DNA of 64,000 nt, taken from contig CM055883.1 of the NCBI GenBank assembly GCA_029582165.1, positions 22,594,001-22,658,000 on the forward strand. The letters are read 5' to 3'. The DNA is from Portulaca oleracea. Its lineage: Eukaryota; Streptophyta; Magnoliopsida; Caryophyllales; Portulacaceae. Positions 10,310 to 21,000 of this stretch are shown in pieces. Made by a program: the position numbers and the translations under genes. Every line of letters begins with the position of its first letter. Position 1 is the first letter of the stretch. The notes beneath the pieces were generated by a model that did no database searches, was not told where the DNA came from, and worked only from the letters and a program-made list of their open reading frames with translations.

Positions 10310-11919
10310 TGTTTAGGCCTGATTTTGGGGTCTAAATATCGCCTTATATCTTGTTATTTTTGCTCGATTCCGAGTCTTTTTCATCGTTTTTACTAGTGTT
10401 TTAGTTATTTTGTAGATTTTCGCACTTTTGGAGCAAAAGCAAGGAAAACGGGCTAAAATGAGGCTTTTTAGGGAATCGCGAGTGATTTCCCGAGCCAAGT
10501 CGGACCGAGAACCGAAGCGGAGCCGACCTGGGAAGCCTTTCCTCAACTTTGGTGCTGATAGATGAGGTAACACCCGCTACGGTCCTTGTAGGGGGCGTTA
10601 CAAGCCTTGGAAGAAAGCAGAAGGGAAGGGAGACAGGGGATGTAGCGCTTGTTACACTACGGGTGCCACCCGCTACACAGGAGTCGCGCCTGTCATCTCA
10701 ACTGTGCCACCCGCGACACAATGCCAAGCACAGAGCACTCAGCTGGCCAGACGCAGGTCGCCCCCGCGAACTCCCAAGTCGCGCTTGCGACCTTGCGAAC
10801 ATCGGGATCGCCTGGTAGCTTTTCTCACCCGTCACGCCCGCCACCTCTGAGGTCGCCTCCGCGACCTTCTGTATTTCAGCGCATATTTCCGAGTCAAAAC
10901 GGAACGTTTTACTCAACTTCCTTGCCTTGTACATATTCCAAGAGTGACGTTTTTCTTGGGGGGTTAGCTTATCAAGCAGAGACACTACTTTTCAGCTTAT
11001 ATTAGTGATTTTTAGATAGAGATAAGTGAGAGATTAGCTTGATTAATCTAGAGTTTTAGTTGATTTTTGGTGTGATTCAAGGATTGAAGATCCAATCAAT
11101 TGAGAGATTGTTGGATTATCATTTCCCTTACTTTTCCTTGTTTATTTACAGCATTTGATAAGTTCTCTCTTCCCTTAAATTCTTTTATTAATTGCTTTGC
11201 TAATTACTTGTTTGCTTAATTGCTTTGATTGCTTTTGTCATTGTTTTGCTTGTTTGTGATTGTTGATGTTAGAAATCATGCTTAGGGTTGGTTTGGATGT
11301 TGTTAGCTTAGTTAGTATCATGATTAGTTGCTAGAAACCCTATGGGTTAAGGGGTAATTAAGGGTGTCAATTAGTGATTAGGTTTGGGTTAGCAATATCA
11401 GTGAATAATTAGTTGGGAAATCAATTTCCCACTCCTATTCTTCCCTCAAGTGGAGTGTATTGGGGTCCGAAAGTTCCTGAATACAACCAACACTTGTGTT
11501 GGAAGGTTGGAGTTGGGATAGTTAATGCTCACCCACGAAAGTGGAAGGAGGTTAACTAGGGAACTCCGTTTCATTAACCCTCCGGGTGCGTGGTGGGCTT
11601 TGAGGAAGCTAATCCGGACTATCCACGAGAGTGGAAGCTCGGTTGGTATTTTCTAACGGAATTACCACTTGATTCTCCCTCCTTATTATTCTCTTGTTGC
11701 AAAACCGATTTCCTCATCCCCGTTTGCATCCCGAAAAGCCTCCGAAGCCCATTTTCTTACCTTGACCGATCTTAGTTTCTTTGCTGCGTTGTGATCCCCT
11801 TTCAACACAATTCCTTACCTTAGCAATCTTGACCCGACCTTAGACCTAGATTCTATGACCAAGGCCCCTCGCTCCCTGAGAAGAATGATAAAAACAAGTT
11901 CATACAAACCACTTGTACA
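10310..11919 (+). repeat. 3' LTR of the Athila element
   Basis: The LTR starts TGTTTAGGCC after the purine-rich tract and ends about ACCACTTGTACA, 1610 bp later. The 3' end was placed by similarity to the reversed remnant at 26448-27600, which shares the CTCCCTGAGAAGA block and the closing CACT-GTACA. The next bases match the minus-strand gypsy gag sequence at about 14228, so the Athila element appears to have inserted into that gag copy. The region 10480-10870 is GC-rich and repeats the words CCCGCTAC, GTCGC and GCGACC, for example AGGTCGC-CTCC-GCGACCT. Confidence 0.65.
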
Positions 11920-12590
11920 CTCCTCCATTCTCCTACCTCGAGAACCACCATGTTGATAATCATCAAAATACCTCAATTAGCCATTATAGTGAGTTATTGG
12001 AGCTCGAGTTGAAATACCACGATCCCTTTTCAAGGACTCTAGTTGCGTAGGGGTCGTAGCGCGGAGTATATGTCACCTATTCGACGTTGCACTTCTCGAA
12101 CCTTCTCTTCGATACGTTTGAATTGTCTCCTCAAAGGTTGGTTTGGGTTTGAGTTTAGGAAAAGAGGGACATCATGTTTGCATGAAGCATGGGACATGGA
12201 GGCCATTTGTGGAGCTTGGTTTTCTTGTGAGGTATGTAATTTGAGTAGCTGGAGGTTTGGGTTCTTTGTAGTTAGGAAATTTTGAGGAGTTTTTCAAGGC
12301 TAATATTGTGGAGGAAAATGGGATGAGACTGGCAAGGGGAAAGCACAATGAAGAACAAACCTGGATGGGCACACAATCACCACCAACAATACCCACCAAC
12401 AAAACAACCATCAACTCAACAAAATCCAACAGTTATTTAATCGAACATTTTCCGTGCAATATCTCCAAATTTCACCACAAAGCTCCAATAATACTTCTAA
12501 ACATTCAACAACAATCAAGAACAACAATAACACCCACAACAATGGATGAACACCTTCCGTGCAATATCTCCAACTTTCACCACAAAGCTC
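11920..12590 (-). mobile_element. Gypsy fragment (minus): partial gag start and leader, duplicate of 14228-14870
   Basis: This segment repeats, with substitutions and small indels, the gag N-terminal coding region and leader found at 14228-14870. Shared blocks include CCTCGAGAACCACCATGTTG and GGACTCTAGTTGCGTAGGGG. The gag start (MASMS-like) would lie near 12210 on the minus strand. Only the beginning of gag is present before the Athila LTR cuts it. The leader side is joined abruptly at about 12590 to an LTR start. Confidence 0.7.
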
Positions 12591-13030
12591 TTAGTGTGTA
12601 CTTTAAGCTCCCAAAAGTTGAAGCCTATCAGAGTTGTATGGAAGGAGTTATTATTAAAGGAATGAAGGCACACCCTTTTCTAGCCTCCGAAATCCTTCTT
12701 GCCTTGTTATTCTTGTCGATGGTTCCGGAGCCCCTTAGAAGGCTCGAGAATGGTCCGTAGAGACCCAAGATGAAATCCTATGGCCTGGGGTCTTTGTAGC
12801 ATGAAACACCGCTCTCCATGGTGGCCATAACGACCCTCAAAAGACCCATATCCACCATGAAATGGATACTGAGAACGGGTTAGATTCGAGGATAGAAGAG
12901 GTTGACTTGTAGCAAGCTGGGGCCGTAGGCGAAATAAAAAGTGAACTGATCCCACACGGTTCATACTTCTCTTCTTCGAAAAGAGTTGTCCTCAACTCTT
13001 GGGGGTTCAAAATTAATTGCATACCCGTGC
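12591..13030 (-). repeat. Partial gypsy LTR start and flank (minus), duplicate of 15735-16130
   Basis: The 12591-12807 part matches the beginning of the LTR at 15006-15955, starting TGTTTCATGCTACAAAG on the minus strand at 12807. The part 12808-13030 matches the flank beyond that LTR. Most of the LTR and the primer site are missing. The junction at 12590 falls in a short shared AAAGCTC stretch, which suggests a recombination or deletion event. Confidence 0.65.
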
Positions 13031-13159
13031 AGACCCAAAAGTATGTACTCCAACATTCAAAGTAGAGTGGCGCTCATCGACCCGTCCTTCTAAAAATGTA
13101 GCCATTCCGGCGGAAAGCAATAAGGAATTCGCCACATGCTAATCGAAACAATCTTTTCC

Positions 13160-13594
13160 TCATTCAACCTCGATGTGGAAGTAATGGAACTGAGTAGTCA
13201 TGGACGTATCGTCAAGCAACTCAACTCCACGGCGAGGCTCGGGAGTGATTGAGCAAGGCTCAACACTTGAAAACTCTATTCGGAGCCTGGTAGGAGTTGT
13301 GGGTAAGGGTGAGAAACAAGGGAGGGAGGTTGAAAAATTTTGTGGAGCTAAGGACCGCTCAACCTCACTAGGGCCGCTTCTTCGCAAGAGTAAGGCCCGA
13401 TGTGGCTTTCCTTTGCTCAAAGCACTCTCATCCCGTATTTCACTCTTTTGGAGGTTTCTCTTCTCACTTCCCACTCCAGTTTGTGGTATATCAGTTTCGA
13501 AAGGGGGTAACGGAATGAGTTTGATTTTCCTTTCTTCCATTGAGAAAGCGTAGGTGTTCTTCTGGCCGTCGAGGATAGCATGCCGATCAAATTG
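13160..13594 (-). pseudogene. C-terminal tail of the gypsy protease region, frameshifted
   Basis: The minus-strand frame beginning MEERKIKLIPLPPFET resembles the stretch that usually follows the protease in plant gypsy polyproteins. It lies directly downstream, in minus sense, of the gag-protease frame ending at 13595, but in another frame. A frameshift therefore separates them in the 13540-13660 interval. The rest has no recognisable domain, and the polymerase part is absent. Confidence 0.55.
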
Positions 13595-14509
13595 TCAAGG
13601 TCTACTAAGTAGTAAATGACAAGTATCCATGGGGACAACATCACAAAAAACAGTATTCTCATAAAAACCAGCGGAGAAAGAAACCAAGACTTGTTGGGTT
13701 ACCTCGATGTCGCCGCCATCTTTTAGCCCTTGCAAGCTATACGGTTGAGGATAAGCCGAGACCGAAAATTGGAGTTTCTCAACCATGTAGGTAGAGGCTA
13801 AGTTGGTGCAACTCCCACCGTCGATGACGACCTTACAAGCCTTCTCGCCGATGGTGAACCGAGTTTGGTTGATGTTCTCCCGTTGAGAGTTATCGCGGGA
13901 ATCCTTGGTCATGATAAAGGATCGCCTAGGAATCGAACTCTCCCCTTCTTGCGCGCGAACCAAAACACTAGTCTTTAGAGCCTCTAGTGTGGCTACCTCA
14001 CTTGCTTTGGAACTTTCAACAACCTTCGTGGGGCATTGGGCTTGGTAGTGACCATAAACCCAACATGTGAAGCATTTTCTATCCTTGAGCTTCCGAAGAT
14101 ATTCTGTGCTTTCCTTATGAGCTCGGGAAGATGGTTTGGGTAGCTCGGAAGTTTGACTTCCCTTGGATGAATCCGTTCTCCAAAAGTGAGTTCTTCCCTT
14201 TCTAGAAGGCCATGAAGTAACCTTCTCCTCCATTCTCCTACCTCGAGAACCACCATGTTGATAATCATCAAAATACCTCGCATAACCACTATGGTGAGTT
14301 CTAGGAGCTCGAGTTGAAATACCACGATCCCTTTTCAAGGACTCTAGTTGCGTAGGGGTCGTAGCGCGGAGTATGTCACCCATTCGACGTTGCACTTCTC
14401 GAACCTTCTCTTCGATACGTTGAAGAGTCTCCTCGAAGGTTGGTTTGGGTTTGGGTTTAGGGAAAAGAGGGACATCAAGTTTGCCCGAAGCATAGGACAT
14501 GGAGGCCAT
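13595..14509 (-). pseudogene. Gypsy gag C-terminal part with CCHC knuckle and aspartic protease
   Basis: This 304-residue minus-strand frame starts MASMSYASGK. It has a coiled stretch near residues 28-45, a CCHC zinc knuckle (CFTCWVYGHYQAQC, near residue 145) and a retroviral-type protease region with the active-site-like VIDGGSCTN. The frame closes near LLLSRP, where the protease normally continues as GRPW. No RT, RNase H or integrase is found downstream. With the PBS at 14992-15003 and LTR at 15006-15955 it forms the 5' part of a minus-strand gypsy element. Most of the capsid region of gag is missing between the start and the knuckle. Confidence 0.8.
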
Positions 14510-14991
14510 TTATGCAGCTTGGTTTTCTTGTGGGTTGTATAATTTGTGCGGATGGAGGCTTGGGTTCTTTGTAGCTAGGAAATTTTTTGAGGAGTTTTGC
14601 GAGGCTAATATTGTGGAGGAAAATGGGATAAGACCGACAAGGGGAAAGCACAATGAAGAACAAACCCGGATGGGCACACAATCACCACCAACAATATCAC
14701 CAACAAAAGAACCATCAACTCAACAAAATCCAACAGTCATTTAATCGAACACATTCCGTGCAATATCCCAACTTTCACCACAAAGCTTCAATAATACTTC
14801 CAACCATTCAACAACTATCAAGAACAACAATAACACCCACAACAATGGATGAACACAGGGAATGGGGGTACCCAAACAGCTCAACAATATCAACAACACT
14901 AAGAACAACCAAAAATCACCACCAAACAACTACAAGAACAATTCCGAGCACAAACAAGAAATCTCCAACAAAACTATGAGTTCTATGCCTA
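14510..14991 (-). other. Untranslated leader of the minus-strand gypsy element
   Basis: The sequence lies between the primer-binding site and the gag-protease frame. It is rich in CAACAA and ACCACC repeats on the plus strand. No gene is seen. Short plus-strand frames here are Asn/Thr/Gln-rich shadows of that simple composition. Confidence 0.6.
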
Positions 14992-15003
14992 GCTCTGATA
15001 CTA
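14992..15003 (-). other. Primer-binding site like tRNA-iMet (TAGTATCAGAGC)
   Basis: The minus strand reads TAGTATCAGAGC, close to the TGGTATCAGAGC primer site complementary to initiator tRNA-Met. It begins two bases after the LTR end at 15006, as expected for first-strand priming. Confidence 0.75.
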
Positions 15004-15005
15004 AA

Positions 15006-15955
15006 TGGAGAGAATCGTGTGGCCTAGGGTCTATAGGAATCATGTGGATGACGGAAATCGACCCATAGAACTCATAAACACTACAAACGAATTTTTTTTG
15101 GGTTTTTGGATTAATGGAGATAAACATTAAATTAAGATGTTCAATCTAAAGAGAGAAATCTCACCAAATTGAACTAAGATGTTCAATCTCTAGCACAAGG
15201 ACTTTCCACAAGCAAAGAGTCTTGAAACACCCAAGAAATCTCACAAAGAGTGGAGAAAGAACACCCACTCACAAAGAAGAGAAATCGCCAACCAATTTCC
15301 ACCCAAAGGATTAGCTTTCATTGATTAGGGTTTGAAAACCTATAATTACAAACTCTCCAAGTGAGAGGAATTTTGTGTCTAATTCTTAAAAGCTTCAAAA
15401 ACTAACTCTAATGGAGTGGGGAACATGTATATAAAGGAAAGGGGAAGAAAACAACGAAACAGGAGGAAGAAAAAAACGCGTGTTGTGCGAAAAGAGGGGA
15501 GGCGCAACCAACGTCCCTTAGGCGCTACCAGCGTCCCCTCCAGACAGTTGAAGCCAAGCAGCGTAGAGAGGCGTTGCGGGTGCCACGCCAGACGTCGCGG
15601 GCACTACGAGGGTCGCGGGCGCTACAACGCAGGTCGCGGGTGCGACCTTCTGGGCAGTTTTTCTGCCGACTTCAAACTAGCATAACATCTTCATCCAAAC
15701 TCCATTTTAGGCCCATAAAGTATCGATAGAAAGCTCTCGGTATGTACTTTAAGCTCCCTAAATTTGAAGCCCATCAGAGTTGTATGGAAGGAGTTATGAT
15801 TAAAAGAGTCAAGGCACACCCTTTTCTAGCCTCGGAAATCCTTCTTGCCTTGTTATTCTTGCCGATGGTTCTGGAGCCCCTTAGAAGGCTCGAGAATGGT
15901 TCGGTAGAGACCCAAGATGACATCCTATGGCCTGGGGTCTTTGTAGAATGAAACA
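15006..15955 (-). repeat. 5' LTR of the minus-strand gypsy element
   Basis: On the minus strand this 950-bp segment starts TGTTTCATTCTACAAAGACC at 15955 and ends CGATTCTCTCCA at 15006, next to the primer site. A TATA-like TTATATAC lies on the minus strand near 15427-15437. Just upstream of it (15480-15655) is a GC-rich cluster of repeated words such as GTCGCGGG and GCTAC. A block near 15670-15790 (ACTTCTTCATCC-like to TACTTTAAGCTCCC) also occurs in the LTRs of element C, so unrelated LTRs share a word set here. The open frame at 15742-15951 is a shadow. Confidence 0.7.
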
Positions 15956-16108
15956 TTGCTCTCCATGGTGGCTATAACGACCCTCAAAGGACCGGTATCC
16001 ACCATGAAATGGATATTGAAACCGGGTTAGATTCGAGGATAGGAGATGGTGACTTGTAGCAAGCCGGGGACCATAGGCGAAATAAAAAGTGAACCAATCC
16101 CACACGGT

Positions 16109-16366
16109 TCAATAGGTGGTGCCTCTATGGAAGGATGGCTTGTTAAATGTGTCGGGCTTAGAGCGATAAGACTCCTCGGCTTGGGAAGTCCACCTATGGG
16201 AATAGGAAGACTTCTTGTATTTCTCAATTTCTAAAGCCTTCAGGTAAGCCTCTATTAAGGATTCAAGTTGGTGTAGACTCACATTGTCCTTAATGTTATC
16301 ATTAAGCCCATTAATAAACCTTGTCACAGTGACCCATGGTTCTTCTCTAATGTCACAGTGACCCAT
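16109..16366 (-). pseudogene. Gypsy gag fragment (minus)
   Basis: The minus-strand frame reads EEPWVTVTRFINGLNDNI, then LESLIEAYLKALEIEKYKK, which is the pattern of the retrotransposon gag capsid region before the zinc knuckle. It has no knuckle and no neighbours completing the protein. It lies just beyond the LTR at 15006-15955, so either that LTR was inserted into this gag copy or the two were brought together by rearrangement. Confidence 0.65.
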
Positions 16367-16409
16367 TGTTCTTCTCTAGACTGTCCTAAACCTTGTCACA
16401 GTGACCCAT
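16322..16409. repeat. Three copies of TGTCACAGTGACCCAT
   Basis: The 16-bp word occurs at 16322-16337, 16351-16366 and 16394-16409. Its core GTCACAGTGAC is a perfect 11-bp palindrome. The first copy codes for part of the gag fragment on the minus strand, so the others look like local tandem duplications. Confidence 0.85.
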
Positions 16410-16491
16410 ATATTTTTTTTTCAAAGATTGAATGGCAGCAGAAAAAAATTAGGTGAAGACTCATAATCGAAAACTTACTCTGATACCAAGT

Positions 16492-16810
16492 TGATAGAGA
16501 ACGAGCTCTCATACCAAGTTGATAGAGAACCAGAAATAAATAAAGGCCAATGATAAAAATTCGACATCCCCGTGTTGCATTCAAGATAAGAATTCAACAT
16601 CACGGTGCTAGATTCAGGAAAAGATTAACATCCCCGTGCATAATCAGTAAGAATTCACATATTCAATATTCAATATCAATGTAGTGTGTTTCATAACAGC
16701 TAGCAAAAGCCTTATTTATAGGTAAACAACTTGTCTAATACTAAACCTAATAGAAATAGAAAATAGAACTATATTCCTAATCAAACTAGGAAACTATAAT
16801 ATTTCTAACA
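16492..16810 (-). repeat. Copia-like LTR with adjacent iMet primer-binding site (minus)
   Basis: On the minus strand the segment starts TGTTAGAAATATTATAG and ends TTCTCTATCA. It is followed by ACTTGGTATCAGAG, which fits a tRNA-iMet primer site. The length (about 320 bp) and start suit a copia-type LTR. A 28-bp tandem duplication of the LTR end and part of the primer site (about 16478-16534) is present. No copia coding sequence follows, so this is an isolated LTR or 5' remnant. Confidence 0.7.
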
Positions 16811-17000
16811 AGAACAGGAAACCAAAACATATGAAATATCTAATTATTATTCCTAAATATATTAATTTGTATTTCTATCACCATCACTTCCAAATAATAT
16901 AGGGATAGTATGGATAAGTCGTAAAACTTTCAAGCCAGGTTCAATATGCAATGATTTTCTCAAATTAGTTAGTATGACAAACATAATAGGGCAGACGTTA
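16811..17000. other. AT-rich spacer, nothing recognised
   Basis: No gene or repeat boundary is recognised in this AT-rich stretch between the copia-like LTR and the GGTT/AACC-rich repeat. Confidence 0.5.
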
Positions 17001-17436
17001 GGTTGTCGGAACCGGACCAACCACCGAACCATTTGACCCAGTGGGTCAATGGTTCAACTGGTCGAATCGGTTTGGCCGGATTAGACTAGTTGACCCAGGT
17101 GATGGTTGAACCAGTCAAAATCGGAATGAATCGATCACGAATCAAAATATTTTCATATACTTAAAGTATAATTAAACTATCAAAATAATTAAACCCGCAT
17201 GAATCAGTCAAAACCAATTTGAACTGGCCAAAAATCGGATTGAACCGGTCAAAAATTGTGTTTTTTAAAAATTAAATGACCAAAATCCCGGTTCACCCGA
17301 TTGAACTAGTTTTGGCGGTTTTTTTTTCCCGTTTGAACCAGTCAACCGAGCTAAACCTAGACCAGACCGGTCAACTTGCCGGTTCACGGTTGGACAGGTC
17401 GGTTCGATCCGATCCGGTTTTTACAACATAGGCCCT
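17001..17436. repeat. GGTT/AACC-rich short interspersed repeat with imperfect terminal inverted repeats
   Basis: The segment is full of alternating GAACC, GGTTC, GGTCAA and TTGACC words. Its ends are imperfectly inverted: GTTGTCGGAACCGGA on the left and GTTGTAAAAACCGGA as the reverse complement of the right. This is the style of small non-autonomous DNA transposons. No clean target duplication was found, so the class is open. Confidence 0.5.
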
Positions 17437-18029
17437 AGGGGCAGTGGTAGTATTTCATAAAAGATTCATGGCACCTCAATGCCTATATTGTAATACTATA
17501 AAGGTTTATGTCACCTTTTTTGGTAGAAATGTAAGAGGTTTATGATTGTCTTTACATTTAGTATTCATCTGGAACTTCGGTTTTATTTAGTTTATAAGCA
17601 TGCATAGCACAATCTAAACAAATTGGATGAATAATCGCATTTCCTTTATCAAAACGCAACTGTTTCTCAAAACTTGTAAAAAATCATCTCCTGGAAAACG
17701 AAATGAAGGCAGGGAGTGCACTATAAAATGGGACGGGGACGATCTATACATGTATTACTGCTGCGAGATTGGGCAGCAACCATTGTTTGGGAAACAGCAC
17801 ACCTACTTACCTATTCAAACCCAAACATCGGACAGAATTGGTTTTCTGCTGCAATCTGTGTACTTCAACAGCGGTTTACGTTACTGTACCGGTGCACCCC
17901 AAGCAACAGAAATTTTCATCCTCAAAAGTTATTAACAGCAGTTTGTCGATCAATCAAGAGATTTTGATAAGAGTGAATGATATCATATATATAAGTATTT
18001 TAGAAGGGATATGGTACAAGGCTTGAAGC
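17437..18029. other. Downstream flank and probable 3' UTR of the RVE gene
   Basis: This lies directly 3' of the RVE stop codon on the minus strand. It probably includes the 3' UTR, though no polyadenylation site is firmly placed. Overlapping short plus-strand frames at 17627-18026 have no recognisable motif and are not called as genes. Confidence 0.5.
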
Positions 18030-21000
18030 TCAACAAGATACATCAGTTGGCTTGTTTTTGGCAATGGTAGCCGCTCCAAGTGTTGTGACGGTCTTGGTGG
18101 AAATGTCACAGGAAGACATTACCTTTTGCTGCAACCAGGAACAAGTGTCGAGTTACCCTCTCATAGACTCAGCTTAGAACCATACTGCAAATAATGCCAA
18201 ATCTTAGCCCGGTTGGTTCAAACCCAACTATTTATGACAATCATATTTCTTTTACCACCAAAGCTAAGGTCTTATATTATGGCCACCAATCTTGTTCTAG
18301 TTCATCATATTCCCCCATCCTGTACCTACTTAATAAAATTGGATGTCACAAATTCCCGTTGGTTCCCTTTGACACATCAAAAATAATAAGCAGCACGTCC
18401 ATTTGGATATCATGTTTCATATCATAAAAGAATATCAGAAAACTACTACTTACAATTGGCTCAAAATCAGGACTGGACAAGTTCAAAGTGAGGTTTCGCA
18501 TCAGTAACAATACCTGAATAGAGCAAGATGAACATCATTATGTAGGGCAAAAGGAAACCAGACAGTAACATTTTCCACACTTCAGATTCACAAAACTTGC
18601 AAAAATGAAACTATGAAAAATCAGTTTCTACAATTGCAGAACCTATCCCAAGAAAATGTCCCTTAGGACTCTGGAGACCTAAAAGCTTAAGTACATAGTA
18701 CTCAAGTAAGCAACCAAAATCAGGTTGGAGACCTCTTGCCCATTGTCAAAGAATCATCCATTGAACGGATATGGTAGCGGGACGTTTAAAATAAAATATA
18801 AAAAAAAGGTTCAGACTAAATGTGATGCGAATAGTTTTATTTTATTTTTCTACTTATTTATTACTAATCAGTTCCTACACTGGTTACTTGTTAACTAGAG
18901 CTAATAACCAAACACTTCCAATAGCTAAGAAGGATTGCTTACATTAGAGACCATGACCCAGCCAGCGATTGCTAATTTGCAGGTTTAACAGAGAAATCTA
19001 TCATATAGCATTCTCAGTTCTATCAAATGAACTCTACCAGATTTATTTGGAGGCTTAACAGAAATCCTCAAGCACGTAATTTCAATTCTGACTTCAACTT
19101 TATTCCAATCACCATACCTCAGTGAGTTACAGATTGGTGCGAACAAACTTTCATGGTTTTTTTTTTTTTTGGGGGGGGGGGGGGGGGCTTTAAACTGCGT
19201 CGAGAACATTGGAAAATCAACACAATGCCTTCCTTGCATCTGATAATAAGCATGACATCATTTTCTTCTGACTAAAAGGATCTAGTAGGTTTCAGTACTA
19301 CAGTCAATAGCATGTTCATTCCTTCAAGATTTTCCACAAGAAAAATTCCTAATACAACCCTGAACAAATTATAGCCAATAATTTGAAGGTCATTGATCAT
19401 CTTGAGCAACAGCTTATGACTGTGATGTACATGGAATTTCAAATTTTCTGAAGGCATAAAACTTACAGTTTCAAAATTAATGGGATCCATTTCTTTGAGC
19501 TTCTGCACATGACCTTTACTTTCTGGGTCAAATACACTCCCTATGAAACTATAAACCTCCGCAAAATCTGGCAAGCCTGCGAAGACATTTAATGAAAGGA
19601 CCAATAAATTAGAATGCAAATGCCACGACTAACACAGATAACCCTGTTTTCAAATTGATGACCAAGGACTGCCAAAACCCACAATCATTGATTGGAAATC
19701 AATTGAGCCAATTTATTTTTCTCACCAAGCTACTGTAAGATCAAGATTTGCAATTCAAAATTAGGGATTTAATCCCAGAAAAGATTAGAAAATCAACCTT
19801 CGAAGCATAGTATAGCAAATAAACATGAAATTAACCCTAAGATTCCCATAATTGTACTTTAGTGCCTCCTTTGCAAACCAGACAAAATTGACCCTCCCTT
19901 GATAATGTGTCAACTTTTAAAGTGAAGCATGTCAGTTGCATATAGACCTAGCAATTTCTGACCCGACCCGATAATCTGATCCGAACCCGCCCGAAATTTC
20001 TGGGTTTTGAACACGATTTTTTCAACTAAACCTGAAGTATACCGAACCCGAAAATTAGTGGGTCAAACCCGACCCACCCGTTTGACCCGAAAATTTAACT
20101 TTTTAAGTTAAACTTTATTACAATTTGTGACTTTGCATTCAAATTTTTAACTATTAAACTATAAGCGCAACTTATTTATTTATTATTTCTCTTATTTAAG
20201 ATAAAATAGTTACAATAATCTATCGTTGCTAGAAGATAATCATATTTTATTATATATATTGTACAAAAAAGTAGTATTTAGAGACCATTTTTGAAAAAGA
20301 AAAAGCGAAAAAAGGTCGCAATCGTAACCCGTTGGGTTGACCCGAAACCGAAATACACCGCCCGTATTTTCCCGAACCCGAAATACACCCGACCCGTATT
20401 TACCCGAATTGACAGGTCTAGTTGCATATGAAAATTAAAGTACATAATGTTTTAGTTATACAATGCACAAAAGTCGAACATGTCACGCACTCACGTCTAT
20501 CATCTTTAACAGCCTTTATACTATTCCAACAGCAGCAACAAAGACTCCCACTTCCCTGCAGGTCCCAGTTTCACAGAGTCGGGGGAGATCATAATGTAGG
20601 CAGCCTAAACTCAGGTGAACATCACTATTTGCAAAGAGGCTTATTTGATAAGATTGACCAAGCACGAATGTTTGAGAACAAATTTTTACAGTTGATAAAC
20701 CTTTGAAGAAATGGCAATCTTGATGTATTCCATAATTGATTCCATAAATTATTGACATCCGATAAACAGTAGCCAGTACATTACAGTTAATAGCAATGGC
20801 ACAAACAGAGGGCTCCTGTCTAGGTAGGAATTTCTGTAGGGGCAAGGTTGGATCATGTGAAGGAAAGCTGATACTGCGGAGGCGCAGAGCTTGTGCCTTT
20901 TTTTTTCTTTTTTTTTTGGAATGATTTGATTCTGGTTTCTTATAAATGTCACCATATTCAATTACTCAAAAGTAAAAATTTTGCCTTCTTTCAAGGATTA

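Larger units (their letters stand above)
4021..11919 (+). mobile_element. Athila-type LTR retrotransposon, 3' part, interrupted at its left by the CRM-like element
   Basis: The interval holds, in order, a degraded coding remnant, an ORF in the env position, a long 3' non-coding region, a pre-LTR stem-loop, a purine-rich tract and a 1.6-kb LTR. That order is known for Athila elements. A sequence near 4740 (TTAAATTAGCGCTTTATGGG, followed by GGCACCCCATAA) matches a block at 31410-31450 of element A and is typical of the pol-env junction. Two MULE-type MITEs are nested inside. The left part, including gag-pol and the 5' LTR, is missing from the window. The coding parts contain many stops, so the copy is old. 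Confidence 0.75.

Noticed and set aside
17627..18026. Overlapping short plus-strand ORFs near the RVE 3' end
   Set aside because: They overlap in three frames, lack motifs and include part of the RVE last exon on the opposite strand.
19272..19619. A 115-residue single-exon gene with the DPINFET motif
   Set aside because: Only 19467-19576 is coding; it is exon 6 of the RVE gene read into both introns.
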